A stretch of DNA of 6,508 nucleotides from a bacterium (GTDB lineage: Bacteria; Patescibacteriota; Minisyncoccia; Minisyncoccales; CG1-02-41-26), in NCBI GenBank assembly GCA_021163625.1, contig JAGGTS010000025.1, positions 1 to 6,508 on the forward strand, in the 5' to 3' direction. The notes below the pieces were generated by a model. That model worked only from the letters and a program-made list of their open reading frames with translations. It made no database searches and was not told the DNA's origin. Shown here in pieces: positions 1-5,345 of the stretch. A program made the translations under genes and the position numbers. Every line of letters begins with the position of its first letter. Position 1 is the stretch's first letter.

Positions 1-2
1 AT

Positions 3-76
3 TGGAGCGAGAGAGGGGAATCGAACCCCCGTCCGTTCCTTGGGAAGGAACTATTCTGCCATTAAACTACTCTCGC
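3..76 (-). tRNA. tRNA-Gly (anticodon CCC)
   Basis: Read on the minus strand, the gene folds as a full cloverleaf. The acceptor stem is GCGAGAG with CTCTCGC. The anticodon stem is GTTCC/GGAAC around loop TTCCCAA, which places CCC at positions 34-36 (Gly, codon GGG). The T-loop is TTCGATT. The discriminator is T and the 3' CCA is encoded in the DNA. It lies about 45 bp downstream of, and in the same direction as, the FtsB-like gene, so the two may be co-transcribed. Confidence 0.95.
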
Positions 77-121
77 TTAATCTTTTAATAAATTAATATA
101 ATTTTCAGCTTAAATCAAGGA

Positions 122-577
122 TTATTTTTCTAAGCCAATTTTTTTAAGAATTTTTTCAAACAGCCCTGTTTTTTCTTGTTGTTTTTTGCTTTCTGGCAAG
201 GAAGCAGCCCTTTCGTAGCTTGTGTTTGTTGCTGCTTTTGGGACAGAAAATGCAAACACTTTTTCTCCTTGTTCTTTCAAATTGAGGTTTTCTCTGAAGA
301 TTTTTTCTAAATAGTCACCGTTCTTTGCTTGGTTGATTTTTGCTTTAAGCTGGCTATTTTCTTGGCTTATCTTGGCAAGTTCTTTTTGGTTTTTTTCTAC
401 CAAAGCGCTTAGTTCCATCCGTTTTTGGTAGATGCTTATGTTAACAAACAGCAATGTTGATGCAACTAAAAAAATGGCTATTAGCGCAAGAAAAAGCAGA
501 AATTTCCTTTTGAAATCTGATTTCGTTTTATTGAGTCTGCTTATTTTTTTCTTTCTAATTTTTGCAATTTTTACCAT
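122..577 (-). CDS. FtsB/DivIC-like septum formation initiator protein
   Basis: This is a predicted division protein of 151 residues with the FtsB/DivIC/FtsL layout. It has a basic cytoplasmic N-terminus (residues 1-25, many Lys/Arg), one membrane segment (about 26-46), then a coiled coil (about 50-87). Next comes a DYLEKIFRENLNLKEQGEKV stretch (from about 88), which matches the conserved end of the family (tyrosine/leucine, Arg-Glu, Leu, Gly-Glu). Proteins of this family sit in the inner membrane and link FtsQ-type and FtsW/FtsI-type divisome parts. The tail after about residue 110 (rich in Ser, Lys, Gln) is longer than in typical FtsB. The ATG at 577-575 is used because a TATAAT box lies only 6 bp upstream, leaving no room for an earlier start. 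It is the only minus-strand protein gene here. The family is well supported; which paralogue (FtsB, FtsL or DivIC) is not. Confidence 0.8.
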   Translation of the reverse strand: MVKIAKIRKKKISRLNKTKSDFKRKFLLFLALIAIFLVASTLLFVNISIYQKRMELSALVEKNQKELAKISQENSQLKAKINQAKNGDYLEKIFRENLNLKEQGEKVFAFSVPKAATNTSYERAASLPESKKQQEKTGLFEKILKKIGLEK

Positions 578-582
578 ATTCT

Positions 583-612
583 ATTATAATATACATACAA
601 GAAAATAAGCAA
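583..612 (-). promoter_or_regulatory. Promoter of the FtsB-like gene, probably giving a leaderless mRNA
   Basis: On the minus strand a perfect TATAAT (588-583) lies 18 bp after a weak -35 (TTGCTT, 612-607). Transcription starting about 7 bp past the -10 would begin at or next to the A of the ATG at 577, so there is no space for a ribosome binding site. The -10 is clear; the -35 is poor. Confidence 0.5.
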
Positions 613-640
613 ATAACAATTTATTAAAAGTTGGAAATTT

Positions 641-670
641 TTGTCAACGAGCGATAATTTTAGTTATAAT
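641..670 (+). promoter_or_regulatory. Sigma-70-type promoter for the microprotein gene
   Basis: TTGTCA (641-646, five of six consensus bases) and a perfect TATAAT (665-670) are separated by 18 bp. This is the best-matching promoter in the window. Transcription would start near 677 and run into the 35-residue ORF at 761. It is divergent from the promoter at 583-612, so the two share one intergenic control region. Confidence 0.6.
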
Positions 671-730
671 TTTGCTTGTTAGGTTAAGGCAGCAGATTAT
701 TGTTTTAATTTTTAAGTTTTGCATCAGCCC

Positions 731-757
731 ATTTGCGTTTAATTTTAAACTGCAAAT
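731..757. repeat. Imperfect 12-bp inverted repeat in the microprotein leader
   Basis: ATTTGC-GTTTAA (731-742) pairs with TTAAAC-T-GCAAAT (745-757) with one bulged T and a 2-base centre. It ends 3 bp before the ATG at 761 and lies downstream of the promoter at 641-670. It would form a hairpin in the leader of the mRNA, or serve as a dyad operator. It has no U-tract, so it does not look like a terminator. Confidence 0.5.
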
Positions 758-760
758 AAT

Positions 761-868
761 ATGAAAAGCAAAGAAAAAACAAAATTGCTTAAAATGGTTT
801 GGATAATATTAGTTTCTCTGGTAATTATTGGAATGGTTGGTTTTTTGTTTGTTCCCGCTTTCTTTTAA
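761..868 (+). CDS. Single-pass membrane microprotein, 35 residues, unknown function
   Basis: I do not recognise this gene, but it looks real. An ATG opens 35 codons ending in TAA. The product has a charged N-terminus (KSKEKTKLLK, residues 2-11), then an uninterrupted hydrophobic stretch from about 12 to 35 that would span the membrane once, with the positive residues kept inside. A strong promoter match (641-670) lies upstream and nothing else uses it. There is no clear Shine-Dalgarno sequence; instead a hairpin-forming repeat ends 3 bp before the ATG. The phosphoglycerate mutase gene follows after 75 bp on the same strand. Tiny one-helix proteins of this sort are frequent in reduced genomes, often as stress or envelope factors; no role can be assigned. 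A chance ORF is possible but less likely given the promoter and the charge pattern. Confidence 0.5.
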   Translation: MKSKEKTKLLKMVWIILVSLVIIGMVGFLFVPAFF

Positions 869-877
869 TGAAATAAT

Positions 878-918
878 TTAGATAAAGCCGTTATAAAATT
901 TATATCTTTTTTATCTAA
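878..918. repeat. 9-bp perfect inverted repeat in the phosphoglycerate mutase leader
   Basis: TTAGATAAA (878-886) and TTTATCTAA (910-918) are perfect inverted repeats around a 23-nt loop that contains a -10-like TATAAA (892-897). An AAGGAA follows at 917-922 but sits 21 nt before the ATG at 944, too far to act as a normal ribosome binding site. It could be an operator around a promoter or a leader hairpin. Confidence 0.35.
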
Positions 919-943
919 GGAATTTGAAAAATAAAAATTATCT

Positions 944-1657
944 ATGGGTTATTTAGTTTTAATCAGGCACGGAGATTCTTTTTGGAATAAAGAAGGATAT
1001 AATTGCTTTACAGGATGGGTTGATGTTGCGAATCTTCCTTCTGGAATAAATAAATTGATAAAATCAGCAAAGGTTTTGAGTGATTTTAAGTTTGATATAG
1101 CTTTTACTTCCGAGCTTTACCGCGGCATTGAAACAACTTTAATAATCCTTTCCCATAATAGGGTTTCAGGAACGCCGATAATTTTGCATAAAAACGACAT
1201 TGTATCAAAAAAAAGCATTTTTTTCCATAAAGATTTTAAGCGCTTTGTCCCGATAATCAAAAATTGGCGCTTGAATGAAAGATACTATGGCAAATTGCAG
1301 GGCATGAATAAGGATAAGGCAAGAAAAATCTATGGCAAGGAACAGGTTTTTCTTTGGCGAAGAAGCTATCAGGTTGCTCCTCCGGGGGGAGAATGTTTAA
1401 AGGATACGGAAAGAAGAGTCGTTCCTTATTTTAAAAAGGAAATGTTGCCGTATTTAAAAAATGGTAAAAATGTTTTGGTGGGTGCTCATGGCAATAGTTT
1501 GAGGGCGTTGGTTAAATTTTTAGACGGAATTAGTCCGGAAGAAGTGGAAAAGCTGGAAATAAAAAAAGGCATTCCGTTGTTTTATAAATATGCAAAAGCA
1601 AGGCTTAAAAAAATTGGTTATATAAAAAACCAGAAAGACTTAAAAGAAAAAATATAA
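944..1657 (+). CDS. gpmA: 2,3-bisphosphoglycerate-dependent phosphoglycerate mutase (GpmA type)
   Basis: This cytosolic glycolytic enzyme interconverts 3- and 2-phosphoglycerate through a phosphohistidine. The 237-residue protein shows the family signature in order. LIRHGDS carries the phospho-acceptor His9 (the usual RHGES has Asp here instead of Glu). FTGW is at 22-25, LNERYYGKLQG from 110 has the acid/base Glu112, and WRRSY and PPGGECLKDTERR follow. AHGNSLRALVKFLD has the second catalytic His182. E. coli GpmA is close to 250 residues. Here the stretch between FTGW and LNER is longer than usual (extra residues around 75-105), while the part after WRR is the short version found in many bacteria. 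The N-terminus fits the family, so the ATG at 944 is kept although no good ribosome binding site precedes it. The RHG superfamily also contains phosphatases, but FTGW plus LNERYYG and WRR favour a true mutase. Confidence 0.9.
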   Translation: MGYLVLIRHGDSFWNKEGYNCFTGWVDVANLPSGINKLIKSAKVLSDFKFDIAFTSELYRGIETTLIILSHNRVSGTPIILHKNDIVSKKSIFFHKDFKRFVPIIKNWRLNERYYGKLQGMNKDKARKIYGKEQVFLWRRSYQVAPPGGECLKDTERRVVPYFKKEMLPYLKNGKNVLVGAHGNSLRALVKFLDGISPEEVEKLEIKKGIPLFYKYAKARLKKIGYIKNQKDLKEKI

Positions 1658-1670
1658 AGGTCGGTTTTTT
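1624..1670 (+). terminator. Possible weak intrinsic terminator after phosphoglycerate mutase
   Basis: AAAAAACC (1624-1631) at the end of the gene is the exact complement of GGTTTTTT (1663-1670), which is also a T-run. The stem is A/T-dominated and the loop long (31 nt), so this is only a weak candidate. A new promoter lies directly after it. Confidence 0.25.
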
Positions 1671-1677
1671 AATTTTA

Positions 1678-1704
1678 TTGTAAAAAAATAAATTAAGATA
1701 TAAT
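1678..1704 (+). promoter_or_regulatory. Promoter of the six-cysteine exported protein gene
   Basis: A perfect TATAAT (1699-1704) is preceded by a TTGTAA (1678-1683) with a rather short 15-bp spacer. A transcript starting near 1711 would have a leader of about 23 nt before the ATG at 1734. The -10 is convincing; the -35 is approximate. Confidence 0.4.
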
Positions 1705-1733
1705 ATTGATGTAAGTAAATAAAGTTCAATCCT

Positions 1734-2204
1734 ATGAAAAAAACATTATTGATTCTAATAATTATTATCATTTTGGCGCTAATAGGCTGGATTATTTTTA
1801 TTTCGGTTTCCAATGAAAAAACGACTGGCAGAAATGAAATTTCTATTTCAACAGATAAGAGCTCTTATCAGCCAAATGATAATTTAAAGCTATCAATTGT
1901 TAATAATTCGAAAAAAGAAACTATTTGTTTTTCATCTTGTTATCCGTACTATTTTGAAGTTAAAAGCAAAGACAATAACTGGCAAGAGTACCCTTACGGA
2001 AAATGTCAAAAGGCTGATTTATCTGAAAAATGCATAAAGCCAAATCAAAGAAGGGATTTTGAGATTAGCCTGGATTATTTTACAGCCGGCTTAAATAGGA
2101 TAAAAATTCCAGTTTGCTTGAACTGCAGTGAAGGAGACAGGTTTAAGGCAGATAAAAATTTTTACTCTAACCCATTTACGATTTCAGGCAATAGCCATAA
2201 ATAA
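1734..2204 (+). CDS. Membrane-anchored exported protein with three cysteine pairs, unknown function
   Basis: I do not recognise a named family. The 156-residue product begins with MKKT and a very hydrophobic Leu/Ile helix (about 3-25), which is either an uncleaved anchor or a signal peptide. No lipobox cysteine is visible. The rest is soluble and has the look of a single beta-sandwich (Ig-like) domain: a strand pattern beginning ISISTDKSSYQPNDNLKLSI, common at the start of exported Ig-like modules, followed by NNS-type turns. Six cysteines occur as three close pairs (ETICFSSC, GKC...EKC, VCLNC), suggesting disulfides formed outside the cell. Low similarity to BsuPI-type proteinase-inhibitor or adhesin Ig domains is possible but unproven. 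It has its own promoter and is followed after about 25 bp by tRNA-Thr. Confidence 0.75.
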   Translation: MKKTLLILIIIIILALIGWIIFISVSNEKTTGRNEISISTDKSSYQPNDNLKLSIVNNSKKETICFSSCYPYYFEVKSKDNNWQEYPYGKCQKADLSEKCIKPNQRRDFEISLDYFTAGLNRIKIPVCLNCSEGDRFKADKNFYSNPFTISGNSHK

Positions 2205-2228
2205 TCTTATTTTATTTATGCTGATAGC

Positions 2229-2301
2229 GCCGATGTAGCTCAACTGGTAGAGCACCCCGCTCGTAACGGGGAGGTTGCCGGTTCAAGGCCGGCCGTCGGC
2301 T
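2229..2301 (+). tRNA. tRNA-Thr (anticodon CGT)
   Basis: The acceptor stem is GCCGATG with CGTCGGC (one G-U pair). The D-arm is GCTC/GAGC and the anticodon stem CCCCG/CGGGG encloses CTCGTAA, giving CGT (Thr, codon ACG). The T-arm GCCGG/CCGGC has loop TTCAAGG. The discriminator is T, and CCA is not encoded, unlike in the Gly and Gln tRNAs of this window. A T6 run right after the gene (2303-2308) may help end its transcript. prfB starts 35 bp downstream. Confidence 0.95.
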
Positions 2302-2336
2302 ATTTTTTAAAATTTAAGGAATCAAATAGTTCTCTT

Positions 2337-3438
2337 ATGAGCAACGAAAGAGAAAAAATTAGAAATTTAGAAGAAAAACTCCATCATTTGATGGACTATC
2401 TTTGACCTTAAAGGCAAGCTGTCAAGGCTTAAAGAATTAGAAGAAGAAACAAAAAAAATAGGCTTTTATGACAACCACAAAAAAGCAGCAGAGGTTCAAA
2501 AGGAAATAAATAAATTAAAAGAAACAACCGAAACGCTTATCGGTATGGAAAAAGAATTGAATGATTTAAAAGAGCTTTTTTCTTTATTTTCCGATAACTT
2601 GTCCTACCAAGAAAAGCTTGATAAGGAAATAAACAAATTAGATGCTTTAATAGAAAAATTTGAAAAAGAAACTTTTCTCTCTGGAAAGTATGATTCTTAC
2701 CCTGCTATTTTGTCTATCCAATCAGGCGCTGGAGGAAGAGACGCAGAAGACTGCGCTGTTCTTTTGCTTAGGATGTATGAAAAATTTGCTGACAAAAAAG
2801 GTTGGAATTATAGGATATTGTCTAAGTCAGTAAGTGAGGGAGGCGGACCTGAAGGGAGAGTAGGCATTAGGGAGGTTTCTCTTGAAATTAACGGAAAATT
2901 TGCCTATGGGTTGTTGAAAAACGAAAGCGGAGTCCATCGTTTTGTCAGAATATCACCGTTTTCAGCAAAATCTTTAAGGCACACATCGTTTGTAGGGGTT
3001 GAAGTCATCCCTGATATTAAGGAAGAAGAGGTGGATATAAAGATAGACCCAGACGATTTGAAAATAGAAACATTTCATTCTTCCGGCCATGGTGGGCAAA
3101 ATGTCAATAAAAGAGAAACCGCTGTCAGGATTGTCCATTTGCCGACAAATATTGCTGTTTCTTGCCAGGTTGAGCGCCTTCAGCAAAGCAACCGAAAGCG
3201 TGCTATGCAGATTTTGAAAGCAAAACTTTTAAGGCTTGAGGAGAGAAAAAAAGAAGAGGAAATAAAAAAGATAAAAGGAAAGAGGCAATCAGCTGAATTC
3301 GGGAACCAAATACGGTCTTATGTTTTTCATCCTTATAAATTAGTAAAGGACGTCAGGACAGGAGTTGAAACTTCTGATATAGATTCAGTCCTTGACGGCG
3401 AGATAGACAGTTTTATTGATGCCGAAATAAAATTATAA
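2337..3438 (+). CDS. prfB: Peptide chain release factor 2 (RF2), with programmed +1 frameshift
   Basis: RF2 recognises UAA and UGA stop codons in the ribosomal A site and triggers peptide release. The gene is in two frames. Codons 1-22 run from the ATG at 2337 to CTT followed by an in-frame TGA (2403-2405); skipping one base at 2403 continues with GAC (2404) to the TAA at 3438. The joined protein has 366 residues, against 365 in E. coli. Visible motifs are the SPF stop-codon reader (about 206-208, within RISPFSAKSLRHTSF) and the catalytic GGQ loop (about 252-254, in HSSGHGGQNVNKRE), both within two residues of the E. coli positions. The acidic, Lys-rich N-terminal helices (domain 1) match the family. 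A start at 2545 would remove about 69 residues and is an artefact of the frameshift. It is followed by ftsE after 45 bp, an order also found in Actinobacteria and Patescibacteria. Confidence 0.96.
2391..2406 (+). promoter_or_regulatory. RF2 autoregulatory +1 frameshift site
   Basis: TAT CTT TGA C (2397-2406) is identical to the E. coli site. When RF2 is scarce, the slow UGA lets the peptidyl-tRNA on CTT slip +1 so that full RF2 is made. The internal Shine-Dalgarno-like element that stimulates slippage in E. coli (AGGGGG, 3 nt before CTT) is almost absent here: only GGA at 2393-2395, 4 nt before CTT, remains. Confidence 0.93.
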
Positions 3439-3466
3439 TTACTTTAGAGGAAATGAATTATAATTT
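3430..3466. repeat. 11-bp inverted repeat between prfB and ftsE
   Basis: AAATTATAATT (3430-3440) and AATTATAATTT (3456-3466) are perfect inverted repeats, and each arm contains the palindrome AATTATAATT. The left arm covers the prfB stop codon. The right arm contains a TATAAT (3459-3464), a possible -10 for ftsE, 20 bp before its ATG, but without a good -35. It may be a leader hairpin, an operator, or AT-rich coincidence. Confidence 0.4.
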
Positions 3467-3483
3467 AGACTAAGAAAATAGAT

Positions 3484-4182
3484 ATGATGATTAAATTTGA
3501 AAATGTCAGTAAAATCTATTATTCTAATTCTAATAAAGAGCCGATTGTTGCCCTGAAAGATGTGTCGTTTAATGTTGAAAAAGGGGAGTTCCTTTCTATT
3601 ATTGGCAAATCAGGGGCTGGCAAAACAACTTTAATTAATTTGCTCATTGGCGAGGACAAACCAACAAGCGGGAATCTGTTTTTTGAAGGCGAAAGCGTTC
3701 CGGAAATGAATAGGCATCAACTTCAACAGCTGCGTAGAAAAATTGGGATAGTCCATCAAGATTTACGCCTTCTTAATTTGAAAACAGTTAAAGAAAACCT
3801 GGAATATATTATGCAAATTATCGGGGCAAAGCCAGATGAGATAGAACGCGATGTCAGCCAAGTTTTGGAAATCGTCGGACTTTGGGAAAGGCAATCTAAT
3901 TTTCCCCATCAGCTTTCTGGCGGTGAAAAGCAGAGATTAGCCATTGCAAGAGCGCTTATCCACAGGCCAAAGCTTCTCGTTGCTGACGAGCCAACAGGCA
4001 ATCTTGATCCTTATAATACTTTTGAGATTGTAGATATTTTTAGAAAAGTGCATCAGCTTGGCACAACAATAATCCTTTCAACTCATAACAAAGATGTGGT
4101 TGACAGCTTGAAAAAACGCGTTATAGCCTTAGATAACGGCGTGATACTTGCTGATCAAAAAGAGGGAAAGTTAATTCTTTAA
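3484..4182 (+). CDS. ftsE: Cell division ABC transporter ATP-binding protein FtsE
   Basis: FtsE is the cytoplasmic ATPase of the FtsEX complex. It drives FtsX so that peptidoglycan hydrolases outside the membrane are switched on at the division site. The 232-residue protein has all the ABC motifs in order: Walker A GKSGAGKTT (41-49), Q-loop Gln92 in IVHQD, signature LSGGEKQR (144-151), Walker B LLVADE (164-169) followed by PTGNLD, and the switch His201 in STHN. Length and motif wording are typical of FtsE rather than of lipoprotein (LolD) or macrolide exporters, and the next gene is ftsX. Two consecutive ATGs open the gene; the second (3487, giving MIKFENVSKIY) is the more usual family start. 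No Shine-Dalgarno sequence is seen. It is separated from ftsX by 37 bp and is surely co-transcribed with it. Confidence 0.95.
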   Translation: MMIKFENVSKIYYSNSNKEPIVALKDVSFNVEKGEFLSIIGKSGAGKTTLINLLIGEDKPTSGNLFFEGESVPEMNRHQLQQLRRKIGIVHQDLRLLNLKTVKENLEYIMQIIGAKPDEIERDVSQVLEIVGLWERQSNFPHQLSGGEKQRLAIARALIHRPKLLVADEPTGNLDPYNTFEIVDIFRKVHQLGTTIILSTHNKDVVDSLKKRVIALDNGVILADQKEGKLIL

Positions 4183-4219
4183 TAATTGGTAAATAAAAAT
4201 AAAATCAGATAAAACAAAA

Positions 4220-5134
4220 ATGTTTCTAGATTCACTTAAAAATATAATAAAATTCAGTTTCCAAAACTTTTGGAGAGACAGAAGTCTGGGCATAGGGGTA
4301 ATATTTGTTATGGTTATCGCTATTGTTATTATTACTGCCATTTTTTCTATGGCAGGCTTGAGCAAGTTTTTAATAGACAAAGTAGAAAACAAAGTTGACA
4401 TTTCAGTTTATTTTAACGAAAATGTTGAGGAGGAAAAAATTTTAGAGATAAAAAAGAACCTTGAAAGTTTTTCAGACCATATAAAAAGCATTAAATATAT
4501 TTCTCGCGAACAGGCAAAAGAAGATTTTATAGAAAAGCATAAAGATAACCCTTATTATCTTGATGCTTTAAAGCAGGTTGGATACAACCCGTTTCTTGCA
4601 TCTCTTGATATCGTTTCCGACACGCCTGATTTCTACCGGCAAATTTCTGATTTTCTAACCCAAGGACCAACCAAAGACTTAATCAACAAAGTTTCTTATT
4701 ATGAAAATGAAAAAGTGATAAATGCAATTTCTAAAATTAATAATAAGGTAAAAATTTTTGGCATATCGCTTTCTTTATTTTTAGCTTTGCTCCTTGCCTT
4801 AATTGTTTTTAACACCATAAAGCTTTCAATTATTGTCTCAAAGGAAGAAATATCTACGATGAAAGTGGTTGGCGCTTCAAATTGGTTCATTAGAGGGCCT
4901 TTTATCGTCCAAAGCCTTATTTACACAGTTATTGCAATTATTATATCAGACGCTTTGATTTTTTCTGTCTTAATATTTTTTAACCCTCGGCTTTCCGACT
5001 GGTTTTCAGGATTTAATTTTTTAAGTTATCTTTGGTCAAACTTTTTATTGGTATCATTGATTCAATTTTTGTTTATTGCAGTCGTTGGCGCGTTTTCCAC
5101 TTACCTTGCAATGTGTAAATATTTAAAAATTTAA
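4220..5134 (+). CDS. ftsX: Cell division protein FtsX, membrane subunit of FtsEX
   Basis: FtsX is the permease-like partner of FtsE; it carries no substrate but passes conformational change to periplasmic or extracellular murein hydrolases or their activators. The 304-residue protein has a short cytoplasmic N-terminus (FSFQNFWRDRSLGIG), TM1 (about 25-47) and a large external domain (about 48-172) that would bind the hydrolase partner. TM2 (about 178-200) follows, then a cytoplasmic loop with SIIVSKEEISTMKVVGASNWFIRGPF, the conserved coupling segment that contacts FtsE, and TM3 and TM4 (about 227-250 and 270-297). This is the standard FtsX topology and near-standard length. The hydrolase partner is not in the window unless it is the truncated gene at 6448, and the usual neighbour is pushed away by the endonuclease region. 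A terminator-like hairpin follows the stop. Confidence 0.93.
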   Translation: MFLDSLKNIIKFSFQNFWRDRSLGIGVIFVMVIAIVIITAIFSMAGLSKFLIDKVENKVDISVYFNENVEEEKILEIKKNLESFSDHIKSIKYISREQAKEDFIEKHKDNPYYLDALKQVGYNPFLASLDIVSDTPDFYRQISDFLTQGPTKDLINKVSYYENEKVINAISKINNKVKIFGISLSLFLALLLALIVFNTIKLSIIVSKEEISTMKVVGASNWFIRGPFIVQSLIYTVIAIIISDALIFSVLIFFNPRLSDWFSGFNFLSYLWSNFLLVSLIQFLFIAVVGAFSTYLAMCKYLKI

Positions 5135-5146
5135 GTTTGCATTTGC

Positions 5147-5195
5147 TTTATCATTACATATTGTTATTGCCGGGTCGGCTAATGATAGGTTTTTT
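5147..5195 (+). terminator. Probable intrinsic terminator after ftsX
   Basis: TATCATTA (5149-5156) pairs perfectly with TAATGATA (5180-5187), extended by two G-U pairs, and is followed directly by TTTTTT (5190-5195). The 23-nt loop contains a small GC hairpin (GCCG-GGT-CGGC, 5169-5179). This placement, 13 bp after the ftsX stop, fits transcription termination of the prfB-ftsE-ftsX unit. The right arm can alternatively be read as part of a tRNA-like 5' end (see findings). Confidence 0.5.
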
Positions 5196-5227
5196 GAGAT
5201 TTTATGATATAATTAAACAATAATTAA

Positions 5228-5345
5228 TGTAGTCGTTGTGGAAAGTATTTTAAAATTATAATAAATACTCCATCTTAACAATGTTCTTTAATCATGGTGA
5301 AAAGTTTGGCGCAAAAAAAATTGTGGTTTCTTTCTTCCAAATCTT
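5228..5345 (+). pseudogene. Possible decayed N-terminal extension of the endonuclease
   Basis: Three reading frames upstream of the endonuclease hold protein-like fragments with a zinc-finger flavour: CSRCGKYFK (5228-5254), NHGEKFGAKK (5290-5319) and NCGFFLPNLLP ahead of the TTG start. The second and third would join if the A8 run at 5313-5320 had one more A. The first is cut off by a TAA at 5276 and lacks a start. This is a reading of short fragments and may be chance; the region otherwise holds no recognisable gene. Confidence 0.25.

Noticed and set aside
2974..3186. 70-residue ORF on the minus strand inside prfB
   Set aside because: It lies opposite the strongly conserved SPF-GGQ region of RF2 and has no family features of its own.
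3453..3473. Six-codon mini-ORF (ATG AAT TAT AAT TTA GAC TAA) before ftsE with AGAGGA just upstream
   Set aside because: The AGAGGA is only 1 nt from the ATG, too close to act as a Shine-Dalgarno, and the codons are part of an AT-rich palindrome.
4171..4401. 76-residue minus-strand ORF over the start of ftsX
   Set aside because: It is the reverse reading of the TM1-coding stretch, with low-complexity composition and no promoter or ribosome binding site.
4699..4890. 63-residue minus-strand ORF inside ftsX
   Set aside because: It is antisense to the conserved TM2/coupling region of FtsX with no independent support.
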